Shown: positions 20,296 through 33,709, counted from the stretch's first letter. The stretch: 64,000 bases of DNA from Isoetes taiwanensis (GCA_021234155.1 JAJEKV010000033.1:10199641-10263640); one strand, 5' to 3'. A program made the numbers and translations. The notes: generated from the sequence alone by a model not told the origin.

Positions 20296-21654
20296 CTAAT
20301 CATACCTCCCACAGACATCAGAAGGAGCATGAGCAAATCCAGTGGTAACACAACCAAGCCAACCTAGAAGCCCTTGTTTGTAAGGGAGGAAGGTCCTCCT
20401 CCTGCTCTCATCGCCCACTTTGCTAGGCTTATAATGAACTTCATAAGGAGTGACGACCCTACCACTGTGCTTGGAAGAAGATCTAGACAACGTGCTCTTT
20501 TTGGAACTGGACTTGTGGAGATGATGATGATGATTAACAGTGCCATTCCTCGAGCTGAAGTGGAGAAGGTCCTTGAGGGTCTTCCTCATGGAAGAACCTC
20601 TAGACTTAATAGGCTCTTGAGCAAGAGATGGAGCATCATCCCTAGGGGGTGCATTCTCATCACCACAATCCATACCTTGGGAATCCTTGGCATTGATGAT
20701 GTTGTGCTCGGGGTCGAAGGGGGGAGGAATTGGCGAGACGGATCGCGATCTATGATTATTTCTCTTGGCCGATCTGCTTTCGCGAGAATTCCAGGGATTC
20801 TCAATCAAAGGGTTAGGCACACTCTTGCTACCAAATGCGCGGGGAGATTTGGGGGTTGTGGCATCCACCCCTAGAGGAGTTCTAGGGGTCATGGGAGTTC
20901 TCACATCTTGAGCTGAACCATAAAACTCCCCCATGAATGTATACTTTGAGGACTTGGGAGTTTTGGGAGATCTCAAACCTGAATTTGGCACACATTTGTA
21001 CCCATAACTTACATTATTATCCAACTTGAGCTGCTTCTTCTTTGGCATTTCCACAGGCACCTGTTTTGTTTTTACAGGCTTTGGAGGATGCTCCAACGGA
21101 AGAATCTTGCCTTTGAAGAACAATTCATCCGCATGAGAACACACAGACTCTGCATCAGACATTCTAGCAGACGCGAACTCAAATTCCTTGCCCGCTTCCA
21201 TTTTACCATCAGAATCGTCGGATTGAAGGCAATCTTGGGCCCCAAATTCACTCCCAGGACTAGTTGGAGCAGAAAAATAAAATCCAAGGCCAAATTGGCC
21301 CAATCTATCAACGGAATTAACAGAGCTTTCTTTTCTAGTGCCCGGGCTCTCTTCCCAGGCAAAAGGAATCGACGATTTTGTGCTTTCTTCGTCAAATGAA
21401 TCTCTGGGGCTTTTGGGCGGTGTCGCAGGAGCGCTGTAATAGCAAAACTTAGAGCCCGGGCTCATGGGCGGGCTCGAAAAGACGCTGCTACCCCTTTTGG
21501 GCGAATGATTTCTCCCAAATGATCTCTTGGGCGATCTCAATCGCTCGATTTTCAATCCCTCCATGGCCGAATCGCGCAGAAAATTAATACCCACTGCTGG
21601 AGCACCACTTGCCCTGTTTCTGCGACAAAAATTTCCCAAAATTAGAGCCCACAA
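20296..21654 (-). CDS. DUF688-like plant protein, single open exon
   Basis: This is an intact open frame of 452 codons, low in hydrophobic residues and rich in Ser, Pro, Lys and Arg. Near residue 95 it has SIPFAWEESPGTRK, which resembles the signature of the plant DUF688 family (PFLWE-KPG-PK). Several SPKTPKS and TPRTPLGVD repeats lie in the middle and a basic His/Ser-rich run (HHHHLHKSSSKKSTLSR) near the C-terminus, which ends in GLLGWLGCVTTGFAHAPSD. The start may be MWALILGNF (21654) or the inner MEGLKIERL (21564). A sequence like a splice acceptor (TTTTTGTCGCAG, near 21625) lies between them, so the inner ATG after a 5'-UTR intron is quite possible. No function is known to me for this family. 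It is one of two likely live host genes here. Confidence 0.7.
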   Translation of the reverse strand: MWALILGNFCRRNRASGAPAVGINFLRDSAMEGLKIERLRSPKRSFGRNHSPKRGSSVFSSPPMSPGSKFCYYSAPATPPKSPRDSFDEESTKSSIPFAWEESPGTRKESSVNSVDRLGQFGLGFYFSAPTSPGSEFGAQDCLQSDDSDGKMEAGKEFEFASARMSDAESVCSHADELFFKGKILPLEHPPKPVKTKQVPVEMPKKKQLKLDNNVSYGYKCVPNSGLRSPKTPKSSKYTFMGEFYGSAQDVRTPMTPRTPLGVDATTPKSPRAFGSKSVPNPLIENPWNSRESRSAKRNNHRSRSVSPIPPPFDPEHNIINAKDSQGMDCGDENAPPRDDAPSLAQEPIKSRGSSMRKTLKDLLHFSSRNGTVNHHHHLHKSSSKKSTLSRSSSKHSGRVVTPYEVHYKPSKVGDESRRRTFLPYKQGLLGWLGCVTTGFAHAPSDVCGRYD

Positions 21655-24159
21655 GCTCCGATTGCTTCTGCTGAGGCCGGATCTGATATGGGGATCAAAA
21701 AATCCGATGAATGGGTGGGAATCGCCCGGATTTCGGTGTTCATGAGGCCGATAAGGCGGATTGGAGGGCGGGGGGCGGAGGAGGGGATTAATACGGTTTG
21801 AAGAGGAAGGAAAGTGCTCAGAAATAGAGCGTTAACCATAGCCCAATAGCGTAGCAGACCTTGGACACGGTCCAGTCCGTCCAGCCTGCACGCCGCCTCT
21901 GTACGCCCGGTTTTTAATTTCTTTTTCTCGCCCTTCATTCCCCAAGTCAAAATGTCCTTTCTAACACTTGTCGCTTCCTCTTTTCACCTCCACACGAGTA
22001 ACACGTCTATACCGGGCATTTATTTACTCTGATGCCCTCATACAGAAATAGAACCTTTAACCCTGTCTCGAGTTGATATTTCTCGCACGTTTGTTTTGTG
22101 CATATTTGTGTATACATATAAGGAAAGGCCCACGAAATATGAAACAATATTCAATCAAGATGTGGATTTTCTTCATCCTATTGTCTGTTCATACTTAGGA
22201 ATTTCTTCAGCTTATGATCTACTCGTTCATGCCCTAATTAATCGTTTGCTTGCACAACTTGAACTCCAGGCGCACGAGGCATTCATTTTCGTCTAGAACA
22301 TCTGCTAAAAGACAAGGCTCCACATGGATTGTAATTAGAATATCTATGACTTTCCTGTGTGAATCGGATAGAGTTTATCCAACTCATCTTCCCTAGTGTC
22401 TGCCCTAAACTTTGCCAAAGTTTATGCCTCAACCAAGAATCTAGTGACAACGAATAAGAATTTTGCGATCATATGACATCAATGCTGCTTTCTCGACATC
22501 AAGGAACCACTCATCATAGTGTATTTTCATGTTGAGTTTCCCACAAGTAAGAAATTAAAATCATCTCTCAAAGGCAAAAATCGAATAAATAGTTTAAAAC
22601 ATTGGTAACGTTTGGCAATTTAGTCACTGCATGTGGCATATTGATGTCATCTCATGCTCCCAATGTAGCATGATGTAAAAAATGCTTCTTCTTCTTCTTT
22701 AGGGGAAATATGAGGGGCATGATGTGAATTTCCAACAAATAATGGCGGCTATATTAGTAGTTTTGTTTCACAAGAATAATGATGGTCGTTGTATAATTAT
22801 TTTTGCTATTTCAATTGAAGAATAATTCATTTAGCAGTGCCTTGTAGTTGTTGCCTCGTATGTCCTCACGGCTAACTTGAATCCCTTGAGATTTAAGTCT
22901 TCTAAGATTAATTTTGTTTAATGCAGTGTTTAAGTTCTTCTTTTCTCCTTCCTCCCACCAATGCATGGGGTACATAAGCCATGGTTCTTTTTCACTATGA
23001 AATGGTGTTCATAGCTTCCGCTTCCAATATTTACATTATGATTGCAATGTCCTCGGCATCAATCACTTATGGGACCCTTGAATGATAACAGTAGACGTAT
23101 AACACAAACAATGAATAGATATCTTAGTAATACCCCACATGGTGCACATCGTTGACTTGGGCAATTACAAATTTACTATAAATCTTTGACCTGTGCTTGC
23201 AAAGAATAGTCATAGCAAGTTGACAATAATTTCTTCTTATAAGGCCTCATCTCAATATGTTATCATCATATGTCCTCAACTTAACGAAGAAAAGATAAGA
23301 TAAGAATATAAAATTCTTACGTCCACATAGACCAGAAGGAAGGAAGGAAGGGAAGACCTGAAGTTAAAGTTTATGGGAGTTCAGTCTTGAGATTTTTATT
23401 TTCTACTTCAAAATGAAGACCACAATAAGACCAAAACTTCTACCTTCCAACAAATAGGAGAAAGATAATTATCATTGATCAATTTCTTATTATAGATCTT
23501 GACTAGTTGAACATTCAATATTTGCATAAAGCAGAATTTATTATGACCTATTTCATTGTATGATAGTCTATTAGGAGCACAAAGTTTTGATACAATCTAC
23601 TACCATAAGAAATGTTAAAAGTCCATGGTAGTAAAGGGCCAAAATAGACCGGTCATAATACCAATAACTCTTTTTCTATAACTTGCTCAGAAGAGTTGGG
23701 CATATTATAGCTCCTCCGTCCTTTGTTTAGAGATCGCATTTTGGGGGGGTGTACTTTGTGTACATCTAGAATGTTGTTTATTGTTTGTGCCATTCATTTC
23801 TTATTACATGTTTACATGAATTAAAAAGATTAAATAGTTAAAATTGGCATTTGGTCTTGCCAATAAAATGCCACTACAATTGGCTCAAATTTGCACCACC
23901 CCTAATGAGCATATGATTTTCTTAATCCAATTCCCATATTAGGGTTATTAATTGAAGAGCTACCCTTATAAAAGGGTTATGATAAGAAATGTAGAAATGA
24001 GTCAGAATTGACTATATGTTATGAGTCTTCCACATTTGACATTTCATATATGCAAGAAACCTTTGTTCTTAAAGCTACATTTAAGTTGAGATGTTAAGTT
24101 TGTTATTTGTCTAGGTTGCATCTATTAAACCCAGCCTGTGAGGCAATAATAAGAAACCT
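21655..24159. other. Upstream region of the DUF688-like gene and gene-free DNA
   Basis: The first 350 bp are GC-richer with pyrimidine tracts and are probably the promoter and 5' UTR of the minus-strand gene. The rest is AT-rich, with short GGAA repeats near 23340 and no supported gene. A start resembling a Stowaway MITE end (CTCCTCCGTCC near 23711) has no visible partner. Confidence 0.45.
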
Positions 24160-26405
24160 ACAACTTCGGACACATCTTTTCATCATTATTTACTTCTTGA
24201 CTCTTTATTGTGTTGCTCCAAAACTTTTCAATCAATATTTTAATGGCATTTTGAAGGTTGTTGGAGTCAAAATTCTCTTTAAGACTAGTTGATTATGCAC
24301 ACGCACATAAAGTTCATATTCAAACATTAGGTCAAGTGGGGATCTTCAAGCGCTTACTTACTTCAACCGGTTGCATTCAAGAATAGGGAGCCCAATTTGC
24401 AGTCCAAGGATAATCTTACCTTGGCTTGGTTCCTTTGCTCTATGATCGTGAAAAAATGTCACTCACCTTCGGTCCCATAGACAATCGTGCAGTCAAATGT
24501 TTCCTGCACAATTTGGGGCCATTTTTCGGTCGCAAAAGAGCTATTCACAACTAAGGCTCTTGTTTGCTTCCTGCTTCGCACTTATTTGCGCCTCTAATCC
24601 AGCCAATCCTGACCTGCATGAAAATGGAACCATTCAGTTCAATGGAGAAATGGAGGAGAAAAACACACCAATGAAACTCTCAAAATCCCTGTAAGGATCA
24701 AGATTTATGCACCATTACTGCACAAATCTCGTATGGCATCCTCGAGATCAGGATAAGAATGCTCTACAAACGATTTGCATCTTTGATCCAGGATGTCATC
24801 CCTCTTAGCTTGATGTATGGTGGCATAGAAACTCGGGAGTTGATTCCAGGGGGTCCCGCAACCGGCGAGAACCGGGAGCGGGTCATGGAATCCGCAACTG
24901 AGTTTCCTACCGCCACAACATAGCAACTGGGTTGGGAGTCTAAGATTACCTGCTGGTTACTTCTTGAGCGGAATCAACCTGCCGTTTTCCATTCGGGAGG
25001 CGGAACGACTGATCTAGTTTCCATGTTGTATGGCGGCATGGAAAATCAAGAGCTAATACCAGGGGTCCCGCGATGCGACGGGAGCCAAGAGCGGGCCTAG
25101 AATTTGCGAGTGAGTTTCATGCTGCCACAACGTGCTAACTGGGTCGGGGGTCTGAGATTTACTCTTGATTACCTCTTGAGTGGAATCAATCCCCCGTTTT
25201 CCATTCTGGAGGTGGAACGACCGATCCAGTTTCCATGTTGTACGCTTGCAACAATAACTAAAATCACATTAGTAGCATTATCATTTTTCCATTCTCGGCA
25301 AAATTTGTTGCCCATAATGGGGCTTTTTACTTTGTTAATTATTAATGCCATGCCAGAACGTTGTCCCCATGCCCATTGTCCTGGGTGTTTTTTTTATTCG
25401 TGAGGAGACGTGACTTGCTATAATGAATACATTCAAGAATGGTCGATACCATTTTATTCGTACACTTGCAAAACTAATCATAATCATATTGGTAGCATTA
25501 TTACAGAAGCTAACATGCATGAAAAAGAGAAACAATAAATGAAAAATAAGAGGGGAGAATAAATCAAAGAGAGACCCACAATGGAATGAAAGTCAAATTT
25601 AAGACTAATATTTGCACTTTTCTTTTCTTTTTCTTATGGTCAAGAATTGGAAGCATTATTACACAAGCTAATATGCATGCAAAAAGGGAAACAATAAATG
25701 GAGATGGAGACAGAAGAAAATCAAAGAGAAGCCCACGGTATAATGAAAGTCAAATTTAAGACTAAGGTTTACACTTTCTTTTTCTTTTTCTTATGGTCAA
25801 GTTGTATAAGAAATGTACATGTTTATTGACCATAAAAAGGGTTATTATAATGACCACGTTTTCTTATTCGAATTCGTGCATAGTACAACTGCATTTTATT
25901 ACACAATGTAATTTCATCCATGAAGATATGAAGATGTCGTTGGCCATTATATTATCCCGGCTAAGGATGATACTAGCGGTGATTAAACCAAATTACATAA
26001 GGTTTTTGCAGGGGACATTATGCCTTCTTTTTCCTACCCATCATATGCATCTCAAGTCTCGTCAACTAAATCATCAAATATCTCATCAAGTATCACAATG
26101 CATATCACGCTATGTGATACCTTCATATAGTATACAACATTTCAAATACTTAGCTCTCCCTCCTCTCCCCCTACCACCACAAAACTTATGTATGAGAAAA
26201 AATGAAGAAACATACAAAATGAGGTTGTAATTTCCAAGTTATAGTGTTTAAGTGATACTGAACAACTCCTCAAAAGAGTCCATAAGAATTTCAAATCCGA
26301 ATTATACGAGTTTGATCTTGTTGGAAATGTATTATCATAATGTACAATGATTGTGAAGACGGACATTTGAATTTTATAAGCCTTAAAATACATAACCATA
26401 CGGCA
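24160..26405 (+). repeat. Direct duplication, copy 1
   Basis: From CAACTTCGGACACATCTTTT to about TACATAACCATACGGCA, this segment is repeated at 26570-28443 with a few percent difference and small indels. Copy 1 contains a GC-rich insert of about 425 bp at 24818-25242 that copy 2 lacks. No long open frame is conserved between the copies. Confidence 0.85.
24818..25242. repeat. Tandem dimer of a 212-bp GC-rich unit, inserted in copy 1
   Basis: Unit 1 (24818-25030) and unit 2 (25031-25242) both start TGG-GGCAT and end TTTCCATGTTGTA, with 75-80% similarity by eye. Copy 2 of the large duplication reads GATGTACGCTTGCAAC straight through, so the dimer is an insertion, with TGTA repeated at its edges. 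The source is not recognised. Confidence 0.7.
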
Positions 26406-26569
26406 TTTTGGTATTTTTGCATTGTACAGGACATTTTGGTAAAATTTCCCTTTTTTTTCATTGCAATAATCACAATCTATAAGAATTATCTGTTCATTTG
26501 TCCTAGTTGCTTCAAAAGTTCTAGATTGCTTGAAAATCAAATTCCGCTTCCCCTACATATAAAGAGCTC

Positions 26570-28443
26570 ACAACTTCGGACACATCTTTTCATCATTATT
26601 TACTTCTTGACTCTTTATTGTGTTGCTCCAAAACTTTTCAATCAATACTTTAATGGCGTTTTAAAGGTTGTTGGAGTCAAAATTCTCTTTAAGACTAGTT
26701 GATTATGCACACGCACATAAAGTTCATATTCAAACATTAGGTCAAGTGGGGATCTTCAAGCGCTTACTTACTTCAACCGGTTGCATTCAAGAATAGGGAG
26801 CCCAATTTGCAGTCCACGGATAAACTTACCTTGGTTTGGTTCCTTTGCTCTATGATCGTGAAAAAATGTCCTCACCTTCGATCCCATAGACGATTGTGCA
26901 GTCAAAAGTTTCCTGCACAAATTGGGGCCATTTTTCGGTCGCAAAAGAGCTATTCACAACTAAGGCTCTTGTTTGCTTCCTGCTCCGCAGCACTTATTTA
27001 GCCTCTAATCCAAACCAATCGACCTGCATGAAAATGGAACCATTCAATTCAATGGAGAAATGGAGGAGAAAGTTCAATGGAGAAATGGAGGAGAAAAACA
27101 AACCAATGAAACTCTCAAAATCCATGTAAGGATCAAGATCTATGCACCACTCTTGCACAAATCTCGTATGGGATCCTCGAGAGATCAGGATAAGAATGCC
27201 CTACACCCGATTTGCATCTTTGAGCCAGGATGTCATCCCTCTTAGCTTGATGTACGCTTGCAACAATAACTATAATCACATTGGTAGCATAATCATTTTG
27301 CCATTCTCGGCAAAATTTCTCGCCCCTAATAGGGCCTTTTACTTTGTTAATTATTAATGCCATGCCAGAATGTTGTCCCAATGCCCATTGTCTTGGGTGT
27401 TTTTTTTATTCGTGAGGAGACGTGACTTGCTATAATAAATACATTCAAGAATGGTCGATACCATTTTATTTCTAGACGTACACTTACAAAACTAACCATA
27501 ATCAGATTGGTAGCATTATTACAAGAAGCTAACATGCATGAAAAAGAGAAACAATAAATGAAAATTAAGAGGGGAGAATAAATCAGAGACCCACAGTGGA
27601 ATGAAAGTCTAATTTAAGACGAATATTTGCATTTTCTTTTCTTTTTCTTATGGTCGAGAATTGGTAGCATTATTACACATGCTAATATGCATGCAAAAAG
27701 GGAAACAATAAATGGAGATGGAGACGGAAGAATTTTAAGAAAATCAAAGAGAGGCCCACTGTGGAATGAAAGTCAAATTTAAGACTAAGGTTTGCACTTT
27801 TTTTTTTCTTTTTCTTATGGTCAAGTTGTATAAATGTTTATTGACCATAAAAAGGGTTATTATAATGACCACGTGTTCTTATTGGAATTTGTGCATAATA
27901 CAAGTGCATTTTATTACACAATGTAATTTCATCCATGAAGATATGAAGATGTCGTTGGCCATTATATCATCTCGGCTAAGGATGATACTAGCGATGATTA
28001 AACCAAATTACATAAGGTCTTTGCAGGGTACATTATGCCTTCTTTTTCCTACCCATCACATGCATGTCAAGTCTCGTCAACTAAATCATCAAATATCACA
28101 TCAAGTATCACATCAAGTATCACAATGCATATCACGCTATGTGATACTTTCATATAGTATACAACATTTCAAATACTTAGCCATCCCTCCTCTCCCCCCA
28201 CCACCACAAAACTTATGCATGAGAGTAGAATCTTTACAATGAAGAAACATACAAAATGAGGTTGTAATTTCCAAGTTATAGTGCTTAAGTGAAACTGAAC
28301 AACCCCTCAAAAGAGTCCATAAGAATTTCAACTCCGATTTATATGAGTTTGATCTTGTTGGAAAGGTATTATCATAATCTACAATGATTGTGAAGATGGA
28401 CGTTTGAATTTTGTAAGCCATAAAACTACATAACTATACAGCA
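26570..28443 (+). repeat. Direct duplication, copy 2
   Basis: This is the second copy of 24160-26405. It lacks the GC-rich dimer but has a short internal duplication (AGTTCAATGGAGAAATGGAG, near 27069-27092). Its right edge directly joins the zinc-knuckle part of copia-1. Confidence 0.85.
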
Positions 28444-29079
28444 CTTGTCCCAAAGGTAATATCCGAGACAACAAGTGCGATAATTGCAGTGGCTTTGGTC
28501 ACATAGCAGCAAATTGCTCAAGTCCAAAGGACTTTGCAAGAGAAAGAGGTTATAATGATGGCTTGAGAGGAGAATATGGAAGGGAAAGGGGTCAAAACAT
28601 AATCCTGCAGCATTAACATTGGAAAAACGGTGGATAGTGCAACAAATGAAGAAGTAGACGAAAGCATTGAGGTAAGCAATAAACCCATTATTTTCAAAGC
28701 ATTGACTACAAATAAGTTAGATTCTAAGAATGATTTACTTGTGCGAGATTCAGAGCCGAAAGATCGATGATCAAAAATTGAGCCGTGAGCTAAAAAACAC
28801 CAACAAAGGATCCAGCTATGTGCAAATGGGAGATGGCAAGATACTCAAGGTGGATGTTGCTAGAATGCTAGAGATCTTTGAGCTAGATGGAGAACCAGTA
28901 GAGCTAATCAATGTTCTATGTGTACCTTCAATTGTCGAAATCTCATATATGTTAGTGGGTTAGTAGACTTAGGGTACAAAGTGTGCTTTGAGAAAAGTGA
29001 CTGTAAAATCTACAAAGGAAATGAACTGAAGTTTTTGGTAGAAGGATTGGCAATTTATTTGCATTAAACAACATGAAGA
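28444..29079 (+). pseudogene. Copia-1 gag end and protease, left fragment
   Basis: This is the left piece of an old Ty1/copia element. It has a zinc knuckle (KCDNCSGFGHIAANC, about 28470-28515) and, after several frame breaks, the C-terminal protease and spacer part: SSYVQMGDGKILKVD, LEIFELDGEPVELINVLCVP (28800-28930) and VDLGYKVCFEKSDCKIYKG. These parallel copia-2 at 52230-52470. The 5' LTR and most of gag are missing, replaced by the large duplication. The element resumes at 46739 after the LINE insertion. Confidence 0.75.
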
Positions 29080-29090
29080 GTGATGGAACA
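29080..29090 (+). repeat. Left target-site duplication of the LINE
   Basis: GTGATGGAACA is repeated exactly at 46739-46749, straight after the LINE poly(A). It defines the ends of the 17.6-kb insertion. Confidence 0.9.
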
Positions 29091-29805
29091 GAGACAAAAT
29101 CAAGCTGATTGAGGGAAGTGGCAAAATGCAAGCGCCCTAAAATCTTGCATTTTTGTCTTTTACCTCTTTTTTCTGTTTGAAATATTTTCTTGGCCTTTTT
29201 GAGAGAAATTGATCAATCTCCTTGAATTGGCTTTTCGAATTCTTTTAGATTGAGAACTAGCCTTATAGGGGCTATGAATTTAAAATGCAAAGACCTATCG
29301 ATGGATACCAAAATCTTTGCAATTCTGAAACAAGAGAGTAGATTAATTTGTGGTTTTCTGGTCGGTCTCCCAGCTGATTTGTGGAATTCACTTATATAAA
29401 GGGGTCTCTTCCCTCATCACATCTTCCAATTTGAATGCTCCTTTGTCCCGGGCTGTGAGGAATTTGAAATACAAATTATTGATTCCTGGCTAGAAGAATT
29501 CCTTGGAACCAAGAATATTGAAGCTACAACTATTATTCGAGCATACTGTGAGCAATTCGACACGAAAATTACTGTCAAATTGTACTCAGAAACTGAATTG
29601 GGGGAATTCTCATCAAATTAAAAGAGAATTCATGTTTTTCTCTCTGGCAGTTCCGGCTACGAGGATGAATTTCGGTCATCTCTTTTATAGATAGGATCTT
29701 GATTCCTTTTTCCAACCCAATTTCCCTTTTCCTTTCATCTTTTCCCATAATTGCTTTGCTCTGCGTTTAACTAGCCCTTTGTTGCTTTCATCTGTTCTTT
29801 TTCTA

Positions 29806-30042
29806 ATGGACAAAAAAAATTGCATTAGTCCTAAATTTCTTCCTTTGCTTCATTCCTTCTCTGCTCTGTCGCCTGAAGACCGATCTGCTCTACTCTACAA
29901 GTTAAGCTCTTTTCACAAAAATCTTAAAGACTCTCTTTGGCAATTTCGCTAATTCTGCAGATCAAATCCAAGAGATGGATCCTAAAACCTTCAAGACACC
30001 AGTGTGGGATAATTTCACCAAGGATCCTGATATATGGGGTCG
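29806..30042 (+). pseudogene. LINE ORF1, 5' part
   Basis: This part begins MDKKNCISPKFLPLLHSFSA and runs about 48 codons to a stop. A shifted frame then continues as IQEMDPKTFKTPVWDNFTK up to the LTR-element insertion. It is the N-terminal part of the ORF1 that resumes at 39436. No domain is recognised in this portion. Confidence 0.5.
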
Positions 30043-30047
30043 TGTTC

Positions 30048-31692
30048 TGTAACGGACCTAGCAACCTAGCACCAACATTAAGATGTAAGTAACGTTGCCA
30101 TTATATAAGAGTGCATTTTCAAGGTAAAATAAATGATTATGTGCTAGGAATACATGCATGCAATGTGTCCATGCATGCAGTGTGTGCATGCATGCATGCA
30201 TGCATGCAAGGGCATTGCTAGGTTATATAAGCGCAACAATATTATTCTTGATTTCTTGGAAAGGAGTTTTCCATGGGAAAGAAGTCTTTTATGTGATAGT
30301 GAAGCATTCGGAAGGAGATAGATTGCAGATGGATTACTGAAGGAGCGAGTTGCGTGCAGAGACCTGGGAGCGTTGCTGGGAGTGCAGAAGAAGCAAGCGG
30401 GATTCCCAGGTGGGGATCAAGCCTTACACCTGGGGTTTTCTAGTGTTTGTATAGTTGTGTTGATTTAATAATGATTGCTTTGAACGTAGTATAAACTTGG
30501 AGTTAAATCATATGAGCATGGTCATGAATAGGCATGCATGGTTAATGGATAGCGAGCATATTAACCAATTTAATAAACTAGTTAGCAGGGTTATGGAAGC
30601 CACCGTCATTAAGGTTATAAGTAGTAATTTGAAGGAAGTTGATCTAGTTAAAAGTAATAAGATATTAGTGAAGGTTGTATTTTGCTTAAGCACCGGGCAT
30701 TGCATGTTGCATGGTAGAGATAGTAATGTTTATATGAGCGTATAACTGGACTTCCTTTGTTGCATGAGATGTAAATTATGGAATTTCTAAGGTAAATTTG
30801 ATATGGAAATGTGCCTAGTTGATATTGGGTGGAATTCATAGTATTGTGATCTATGTGTAGTATAATTCTTTGATATAGACCTCTGGGGCCGGAGTCTAGG
30901 TGCGATGGTCTAGACTCGCGGTTATTGCACAGTGCTATGTAATGCTATTATTTGAACATCGGGCGTTGGTACCATATGGTACAATGTCATGCACAGTTAA
31001 GTGGTCCTCCAATGCTGGACGCAGCGTGGATGGGTGTGTACACACGTGGTTACCCCGCCTCTATGTCACTGGCCTGATCAGCCGAATTGACCTTGCTCAG
31101 ACCCAGAGGAATATTGGTTGCAATGTTGATGCTATGATTGCATCATCTTATATTATAATGTTTTGTTGGAATTAAGTTGCATTGGTCATGCTTGTTGGAC
31201 TAGTTACTTGGATTGCAGGGGCGAGGCTACGGTAAGGTTATGCTGTTGTTCTAGGTTAATGCTTTGTATTGTTGATACTAGACATCCTAGATCCCCGATC
31301 CCCACTTAGTCCGTGTGACGAACCCCGTGGTTGATGGTGTAAGCAGAGGTGTGAGATGCTCCGGAAAGTAGCCAAGCTTCGGAAAGGCGAGAGTAGAAGT
31401 GTGTGGATTGCTATTCAACAAACTTGATTATTATTACTATTATTATTATTATATATGGGCTTGAAGTTACAATTTTTAAGATCATTCATAGTGTGGGGGG
31501 ATATTGCTGAGTGATGGGCAAGTACATGTTTGGAACCTTAGAATATGTACAAAGATTAAATTCTTTACCTAAGTGTTATTGTTGCGGATGCATGAGTTAA
31601 ATTTCTTAAGTTTTTAAGCTTAAGTAGATCCAATGGTCGAGATTGACGGGATCTCGAGTTACCATAAAGGTTAACTAGCCAGGCCTGTCGTA
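30048..31692 (+). repeat. LTR 1 of the non-coding element
   Basis: This LTR is 1645 bp, TGTAACGG to GGCCTGTCGTA. It contains an expanded TGCA repeat (about 30153-30210) absent from LTR 3, and a TTA/ATT repeat near 31427-31456. The terminal CGTA against CACA in LTR 3 are transition differences. Confidence 0.85.
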
Positions 31693-31694
31693 GT

Positions 31695-31706
31695 TGGTAT
31701 CAGAGC
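31695..31706 (+). promoter_or_regulatory. tRNA-iMet primer-binding site, first unit
   Basis: TGGTATCAGAGC lies two bases after LTR 1. Confidence 0.9.
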
Positions 31707-33709
31707 ATAGTTGGATCCTTGGATGCATGACAGCGAAGTCTAGATTCAAGTTGAGGTTGTTGGATTATGCTAATAGTATTATGTGGAGATGATGGCCTTA
31801 GAGGAGGCGTGATAAATTGTTTATGAAGGTATGTGAAATTGATTACATGATATTTCTATAATCTTGGTTGATTTTCTATCTTGCAAAGCAGATAAGCTAG
31901 AAAATGTACGTTATCAAGGGGCTAACTTTGATTTATGGTTGCCAATGTGTGCATAGCATGGAAGTGATGCTTGAGGGAGATTAAGTTACAGGTATTGCGT
32001 TTCACTTTGGTAACCACTTCTTATAGTGTAGATGTGATCTTGTAGTAGTATACTCTGGTGGCAAGAAAATTTAGAATAAGCAGTGCATGATATATAATGC
32101 CTATGATATTCAGGGAAGGTTCACCTCACCATATCGGATGAATAAGATTTTTGATGTGATCTTAGATGCATCCTTTTAAAGCTAAAATTGAGAAAACCAG
32201 GCAGCATCCATTGATATCCAGTGGTAAAATAATTATAAGTTTCTAAGTCAGGCTATGGTTGGATAAGGTTACAACACGGTGGTTGTAAGACAAGTTTTTA
32301 TGGTTATAAAATAAGATTGGCATAATAGTCAGTTTGAAGCTCATGTGTAAATAGCAGATGACATAGAAGGAAATGTCATGATTACATCATGGTCCTACTT
32401 GAGATCTATAAAGTTGTTGGCCTTAGGGTTATGGCTAGAATAGTCGGTGATAGCCTTGAAAAAGTTCTTGGCCTTGAAAAAATTCTTGAAGTATAAGAAA
32501 GCACTTAATGGAACAAAGTGGTCAGGTTATGTATTATATTTAGAGAATGATATCTTAAATTATGGCAGATTGAAGAATTGATTGACCAAGATTGAACAAT
32601 GTCATCCATCTTATGGATAAGGAAGAAGAAGACGATGAATAGAGGAATAACATATTTAATCATGGTAGTAGGTAAACCATGAAGTTGAACGAAAGAGTTG
32701 TCAGATAAAGCCCAGACATGAGATAAAGGCAGAGGGGAATGTATAGACATGGGGAAGTGCCATTTTCGAAAAACTTAGAATGTAATAAAAGAGTTGTAAG
32801 CACATCTAGTAATGGTGCTTCCATGTATCGTAATTATTTGGCATGCTAGAAGTGATTGTAGATTAATGGAGGAATGGTGATTGCATTACTTGACTAAGGA
32901 TATAGTCAAAGGATTGAAGTTGTGAACGAAATACATGAAGTCAGAGCTTCATTGAAATTAACGGCAATTGATGCCTATAAAATCTTGTTGAAAGACTAAC
33001 CAGTGTGATGGGGTAATATGTATGGAAGTAGGCTAAATATAGAGGCCAAGTGTATAGCATAGGATACTTCAATGTCATTGGATGAGAACTCGTAGAGGAA
33101 TTCTCTATACCATGGGTTATAATTCTTATGGGATCCCTTGTATCAACTTAAGTATGTTACCTAGCTATAAGATACCCAGACTGTGGGATTTGATTATGTA
33201 TTTTGCTTGTTACTTTTGGATTTGGCCACCCAAGAAGTCTCGAGAGATTACATATCTAGTTCGACCAGTATCTCTCTTTGGAATGGTGGAGTTTTTTTTT
33301 TTTTTTTTTTCTATGGTATGTACCTTCTTTATAATAAGTTGCATTAACTGCATTACGTTTATTACATTGAATTGGATATGTATGTTCCTCTTTTTGATGC
33401 ATAGAGTATACTCATAATATTTGAGTTCGTTCTAGACTAGGCGATATGTTAAATTGAATGTTAAAAGGGTCGTGCATTGGAGCTATCTAATATGTATCTT
33501 TCCTTTAGCTTAAATTGCTTGTATGAAGCTAGCTTTGAACTTTCAAGTTTGGAGAGGCATCATCTTGGATTGGAAGGCTAAGCAATTGTGTTTGACAAGG
33601 ATGGGTCAGTTCTAAGGGACAAAATTATATTCATTTGGGAGTATATTGAATTGAGGATTAAGATGTGAAGGCATAAAGGGAAGAGACCCGAGGAATTAGG
33701 GCGGCAAGC

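Noticed and set aside
23700-23800. Stowaway MITE (CTCCTCCGTCC start)
   Set aside because: No matching inverted end or TA duplication was found.
30508-30839. Frames repeated in LTR 1 and LTR 2 as a conserved protein
   Set aside because: They are shared because the LTRs are repeats; there is no coding signature.
33082-33417. 111-codon frame in the LTR element, hydrophobic C-terminus
   Set aside because: The second internal copy breaks the frame, and the hydrophobic run comes from T-rich DNA.
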